DNA from: an uncultured Bacilli bacterium
GTDB taxonomy: Bacteria; Bacillota_I; Bacilli_A; RF39; UBA660
Assembly (NCBI GenBank): GCA_947598425.1
Contig: CANQFH010000043.1
Location: forward strand, 1 to 8,936
Length of the DNA stretch: 8,936 bases
Direction: 5' to 3'
The translations under genes and the position numbers were made by a program. Under the pieces are notes generated by a model. The model did not search any database. It had not been told where the DNA came from and worked only from the letters and a program-made list of their open reading frames with translations. Below are positions 6,411-8,936 of the stretch, piece after piece (position 1 is the first letter of the stretch; each line of letters opens with the position of its first letter).

Positions 6411-6548
6411 TTGAATAATACAAAAATATTAAGCTTTAAATATTAGTAAAAACCATTATCATAAAATATTATAAATATATGGATTGTTAGAATGTTAAAA
6501 AATATTTTTATCATAAGTAAGCCTAGTAGCTTAAAATAGAAGTTCTTT

Positions 6549-6568
6549 AAATTAATGTAATTTTACTA
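6549..6568 (+). repeat. Short direct repeat, copy 2, beside parS4
   Basis: This is the second copy of the AT-rich 19/20-bp repeat described at 6250-6268, with one extra T. Its placement relative to parS4 resembles that of copy 1 relative to parS2. Confidence 0.5.
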
Positions 6569-6582
6569 ATATTATTTCACGA

Positions 6583-6598
6583 TGTTTCACGTGAAACA
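6583..6598. other. parS: parS site 4
   Basis: This is a fourth exact 16-bp parS copy, with its centre 188 bp from parS3. The dyad extends only 2 bp on each side (GA/TC, 6581-6600). An extra half-site, ATTTCAC, lies at 6574-6580 directly before it. Confidence 0.95.
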
Positions 6599-6652
6599 TC
6601 AAACTAAACATAAATATCATAATAAAATATTATAAGTATTATGTAAACCAAT

Positions 6653-6668
6653 TATTTCCCGGGAAATA
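6653..6668. other. Noc-binding-site-like palindrome C
   Basis: This is a perfect copy of TATTTCCCGGGAAATA, and the dyad extends to 22 bp (6650-6671). It ends the 31-bp repeat at 6637-6667, identical to the copy at 5982-6012 although the two lie 655 bp apart. It sits about 20 bp from the gyrA terminator. Confidence 0.8.
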
Positions 6669-6687
6669 ATTTTAATGCTAGAATCAT

Positions 6688-6715
6688 AAAAAATGTTCCC
6701 TTAATCGGAAACATT
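6688..6715 (-). terminator. Intrinsic terminator overlapping the gyrA stop codon
   Basis: On the minus strand AATGTTTCC (6707-6715) pairs with GGGAACATT (6692-6700), 9 bp with one G-T wobble, around the six-base loop GATTAA, which contains the gyrA stop TAA. A run of six T (6688-6693) follows. The 5' arm codes for the last gyrA residues. It would shield the site cluster from gyrA transcription. Confidence 0.88.
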
Positions 6716-8936
6716 TTCATCTTCTATCTCTTCTGGTACTTTATCAACAATACTAACGGTTGCAACTAATTGGTTTTCTCTTAATGATATTAATCGTAAT
6801 CCTTGAGTAACTCTACCAAGTAAAGAGATTTGATCAACTGGAAGCTTAATAGTTATACCAGCATTTGTCATAATAACAACGTCTTTATCATCTGCAACAA
6901 CTTTAACTGCTAATAAGTTGCCATTCTTTTCTGTAACATTTAGAGCAAGGACGCCTTTGCTACCACGTTTGGTTTCTCTAAATTCACAAACTTTAGTACG
7001 TTTACCATAACCTTTCTCTGTTACTAGTAAAATAGTTGATTCTTCATTAACAACTTCGCAACAAATACAACTACCACCATCTAAATTAATACCCTTAACA
7101 CCGGTAGCAGTTCTACCCATAGGTCTAATCTCATTTTCATTAAATTTAACCATACGACCACGATCAGAAGCTAAAAGTATTAAATCATCACCTTTTGTCT
7201 TTTTAACATCTAATAATTCATCATTATCATTCAAATTAATACATAATTTACCAGAATTTCGAATATTATCAAATTCACTAATAATTGTCTTTTTAACAAC
7301 ACCTTTTTTAGTAGCGAACATTAAGTATTTATATTCATCATCTTTATTAACTTTGATTATAGCATTTATCTTTTCATCTTTTTCAATTTGTAATAAATTA
7401 ATGACTGGAATACCTTTAGATTGACGACTAAACTCAGGAATTTCATAACCTTTCAAACGATAAACTTTACCTTTATTAGTGAAGAACATTATATAATCAT
7501 GAGTAGATAAATTAATTAAATGCTCAACGTAATCTTCATCATTAGTAGTAAGTCCCTTAATACCAATACCACCACGATTTTGAACTTTGAAAGTATCATT
7601 AGTAGTTCTCTTAATATAACCTTTGTTAGTAAGAACTACCATTATATCTTCTTCAGGTATTAAAGATTCATCTTCAATATATTCGATAGCGGACATATCA
7701 ATCTTTGTTCTTCTATCATCACCATATTTATCCTTTATTTCTAATAACTCTGTTTTTATAATGCCTAATATCTTCTCTCTAGAAGCTAATATTTCTTTAT
7801 ATTCTTCAATTTTCTTTAATAATTCTTGTAATTCTTCTTCTATCTTAGCTCTTTCCAAACCAGTTAAACGACGTAATTTTAATTCTAAGATAGCATCAGC
7901 TTGAACGTCAGTTAAAGAATACTTTTTCATTAACATTTCTTTAGCAATTATATCAGTTTCGCTTTCTCTAATAATTTTAATAAAATCATCTAAATTATCT
8001 AAAGCAATCTTATAACCCTCTAAGATATGGACTCTTTTTTGAGCTTTATCTAAGTCAAATCTAGTTCTTCTAATAATAACTTCTTCTTGATAATTAATAT
8101 ATTTAGCTATAATATCTTTTAATCCTAATGTTCTAGGCACTTGATTATCAATCATTAAGAAAATAATACCATAACTAAGTTGGAATTGCGTATGCTTATA
8201 TAAATTATTTAATACAACTTGAGGATTAGCATCTTTCTTTAAAGTAATAGTAATTTTAATACCATTTTTTAAATCAGTATGATAATCAGCAATACCTTCA
8301 ATTGTTTTATTATGTACTAATTCAGCCACTTTATTTTTTAATTCGGATACATTTACTCCATAAGGTACTTCATCAACAATAATATAATGTTTACCATCTT
8401 TTTCCTCAATTGTGGCTTTACTTCTAATAGTAATGGTACCTTTTCCAGTTTCATAAGCCTTCTTAATACCACTATTGCCTAAGATAATACCTCCAGTTGG
8501 AAAATCAGGACCTTTAATATATTTCATTAATCCATCAGTATCAATATCTGGATTATCAATATAAGCAACACATCCATCAATTACTTCACCCAAATTATGA
8601 GGTGGAATATTGGTAGCCATACCTACAGCTATACCCATTGTACCATTTACTAAAATATTTGGATAACGTGATGGTAATATTTCTGGTTCAGTTTCGGATT
8701 CATCAAAGTTTGGAACAAAATTAACGGTATCTTTATTAATATCTCTTAATAATTCTAAAGATATTTTAGATAATCTAGCTTCAGTATAACGATAAGCCGC
8801 TGCTCCAGCACCAGCAATGTTACCAAAGTTACCATGGCCATCTACTAACATATTCCGATAACTAAAGTCTTGAGCCATTCTAACCATGGCTTCATAAATA
8901 CTTGAATCACCATGTGGATGATATTTTCCCATTACT
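6701..8936 (-). CDS. gyrA: DNA gyrase subunit A (5' end beyond window)
   Basis: GyrA cuts and rejoins DNA and wraps it to introduce negative supercoils, together with GyrB. About 744 residues are present; some 74 N-terminal residues lie past the right edge. The visible part starts VMGKYHPHGDSSIYEAMVRM, the quinolone-determining region, with the wild-type-like Ser and Glu of S. aureus S84/E88. The catalytic Tyr is at visible residue 49 (8786-8788) in YRYTEARL. The breakage-reunion core (LVNGTMGIAVGMATNIPPHN) and coiled coil are followed by the six-bladed C-terminal domain, including a GyrA-box QNRGGIG (7562-7582) and the RGSKGV motif, then an acidic tail. The box separates it from ParC. Odd points: Tyr replaces the usual Met two residues before the catalytic Tyr, and AGA replaces DGD just before. 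Its position near tadA-dnaX agrees with an origin-proximal location. Confidence 0.98.
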   Translation of the reverse strand, partial: VMGKYHPHGDSSIYEAMVRMAQDFSYRNMLVDGHGNFGNIAGAGAAAYRYTEARLSKISLELLRDINKDTVNFVPNFDESETEPEILPSRYPNILVNGTMGIAVGMATNIPPHNLGEVIDGCVAYIDNPDIDTDGLMKYIKGPDFPTGGIILGNSGIKKAYETGKGTITIRSKATIEEKDGKHYIIVDEVPYGVNVSELKNKVAELVHNKTIEGIADYHTDLKNGIKITITLKKDANPQVVLNNLYKHTQFQLSYGIIFLMIDNQVPRTLGLKDIIAKYINYQEEVIIRRTRFDLDKAQKRVHILEGYKIALDNLDDFIKIIRESETDIIAKEMLMKKYSLTDVQADAILELKLRRLTGLERAKIEEELQELLKKIEEYKEILASREKILGIIKTELLEIKDKYGDDRRTKIDMSAIEYIEDESLIPEEDIMVVLTNKGYIKRTTNDTFKVQNRGGIGIKGLTTNDEDYVEHLINLSTHDYIMFFTNKGKVYRLKGYEIPEFSRQSKGIPVINLLQIEKDEKINAIIKVNKDDEYKYLMFATKKGVVKKTIISEFDNIRNSGKLCINLNDNDELLDVKKTKGDDLILLASDRGRMVKFNENEIRPMGRTATGVKGINLDGGSCICCEVVNEESTILLVTEKGYGKRTKVCEFRETKRGSKGVLALNVTEKNGNLLAVKVVADDKDVVIMTNAGITIKLPVDQISLLGRVTQGLRLISLRENQLVATVSIVDKVPEEIEDENVSD

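Larger units (their letters stand above)
5941..6686. other. Non-coding parS / Noc-site cluster between gyrA and SRP RNA
   Basis: About 750 bp without a convincing gene on either strand, in a locus where other gaps are under 60 bp. In plus-strand order it holds a Noc-type site (5998), parS1 (6083), a Noc-type site (6216), parS2 (6275), parS3 (6395), parS4 (6583) and a Noc-type site (6653). The rest is nearly pure A and T, with stop codons in all frames and no ribosome site. I see no DnaA-box cluster. The block is bounded by the gyrA terminator and the SRP RNA promoter. Inference: it is a loading zone for ParB and Noc, that is, a centromere-like element near the replication origin. Confidence 0.85.

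Noticed and set aside
6075..6420. Extended parS palindromes as intrinsic terminators
   Set aside because: The dyads are not followed by a T run on either strand and their cores are exact parS sequences, so protein binding explains them better.
5982..6667. CRISPR array from the 31-bp repeats
   Set aside because: There are only three copies at 218- and 437-bp spacing, ending in a palindromic Noc-type site, with no spacers of uniform length and no cas genes.
5941..6686. Replication origin (oriC)
   Set aside because: The block is AT-rich with repeats, but I see no cluster of TTATCCACA-type DnaA boxes and neither dnaA nor dnaN is adjacent. The repeats are parS and Noc-type palindromes.
7623..7904. 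Plus-strand open frame inside gyrA
   Set aside because: It is antisense to the gyrA coiled-coil and first blade; its serine-rich translation is the usual product of the reverse of AT-rich coding DNA.
6701..8936. Topoisomerase IV subunit ParC instead of GyrA
   Set aside because: A GyrA-box (QNRGGIG), six-bladed C-terminal motifs, and the neighbouring tadA-dnaX genes favour GyrA; no parE lies alongside in the visible part.

Overview
The window is an AT-rich stretch in which every gene reads on the minus strand. It looks like the origin-proximal DNA-metabolism cluster of a low-GC Firmicute (class Bacilli). The genes, in transcription order, are gyrA (C-terminal ~90%, running off the right edge), an SRP RNA gene, tadA, dnaX, ebfC (yaaK), recR, a short bofA-like gene, holB, ricT (yaaT), yabB and pth (N-terminal part, running off the left edge). 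This matches the Bacillus subtilis order with several genes absent (yaaL, tmk, yaaQ, yaaR, yabA, rsmI), and most junctions overlap or nearly touch. ricT and yabB end in TGA and Trp is TGG, so the code is standard and this is not a Mycoplasma-type code-4 genome. A reduced-genome, host-associated Bacilli lineage (RF39- or Erysipelotrichia-like) is a reasonable guess, not a demonstrated identity.

Region by region: 1-2797 holds pth, yabB, ricT, holB and bofA as a tightly coupled unit. 2836-5354 holds recR, ebfC and dnaX. 5418-5928 holds tadA directly behind a ~78-nt small bacterial SRP RNA. 5941-6686 is a ~750-bp non-coding block, very large for such a compact locus. 6701-8936 is gyrA, whose intrinsic terminator overlaps its own stop codon.

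The most notable part is the non-coding block. It carries four perfect 16-bp ParB-binding parS sites (TGTTTCACGTGAAACA) and three sites matching the binding site of Noc, the ParB paralogue that blocks division over the nucleoid (TATTTCCCGGGAAATA, two perfect and one with a single change). The two kinds are interspersed within about 670 bp. The Noc-type sites sit in a longer, asymmetric, same-orientation 31-bp repeat. Most parS copies sit in longer palindromes whose flanks differ between copies while staying symmetric. Together these suggest a compact centromere-like locus that loads both ParB and Noc beside gyrA.

Other points of interest are a probable AUA (or AUU) start codon for holB behind a perfect AGGAGG, a BofA-like protein reduced to about 61 residues that keeps the key polar residues of the sporulation protease inhibitor, and a Met-to-Tyr change two residues before the GyrA catalytic tyrosine. 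The genes cooperate in replication (DnaX and HolB of the clamp loader, GyrA), recombinational repair (RecR, EbfC), tRNA and translation quality (TadA, YabB, Pth), protein targeting (SRP RNA) and RNA-processing control (RicT).
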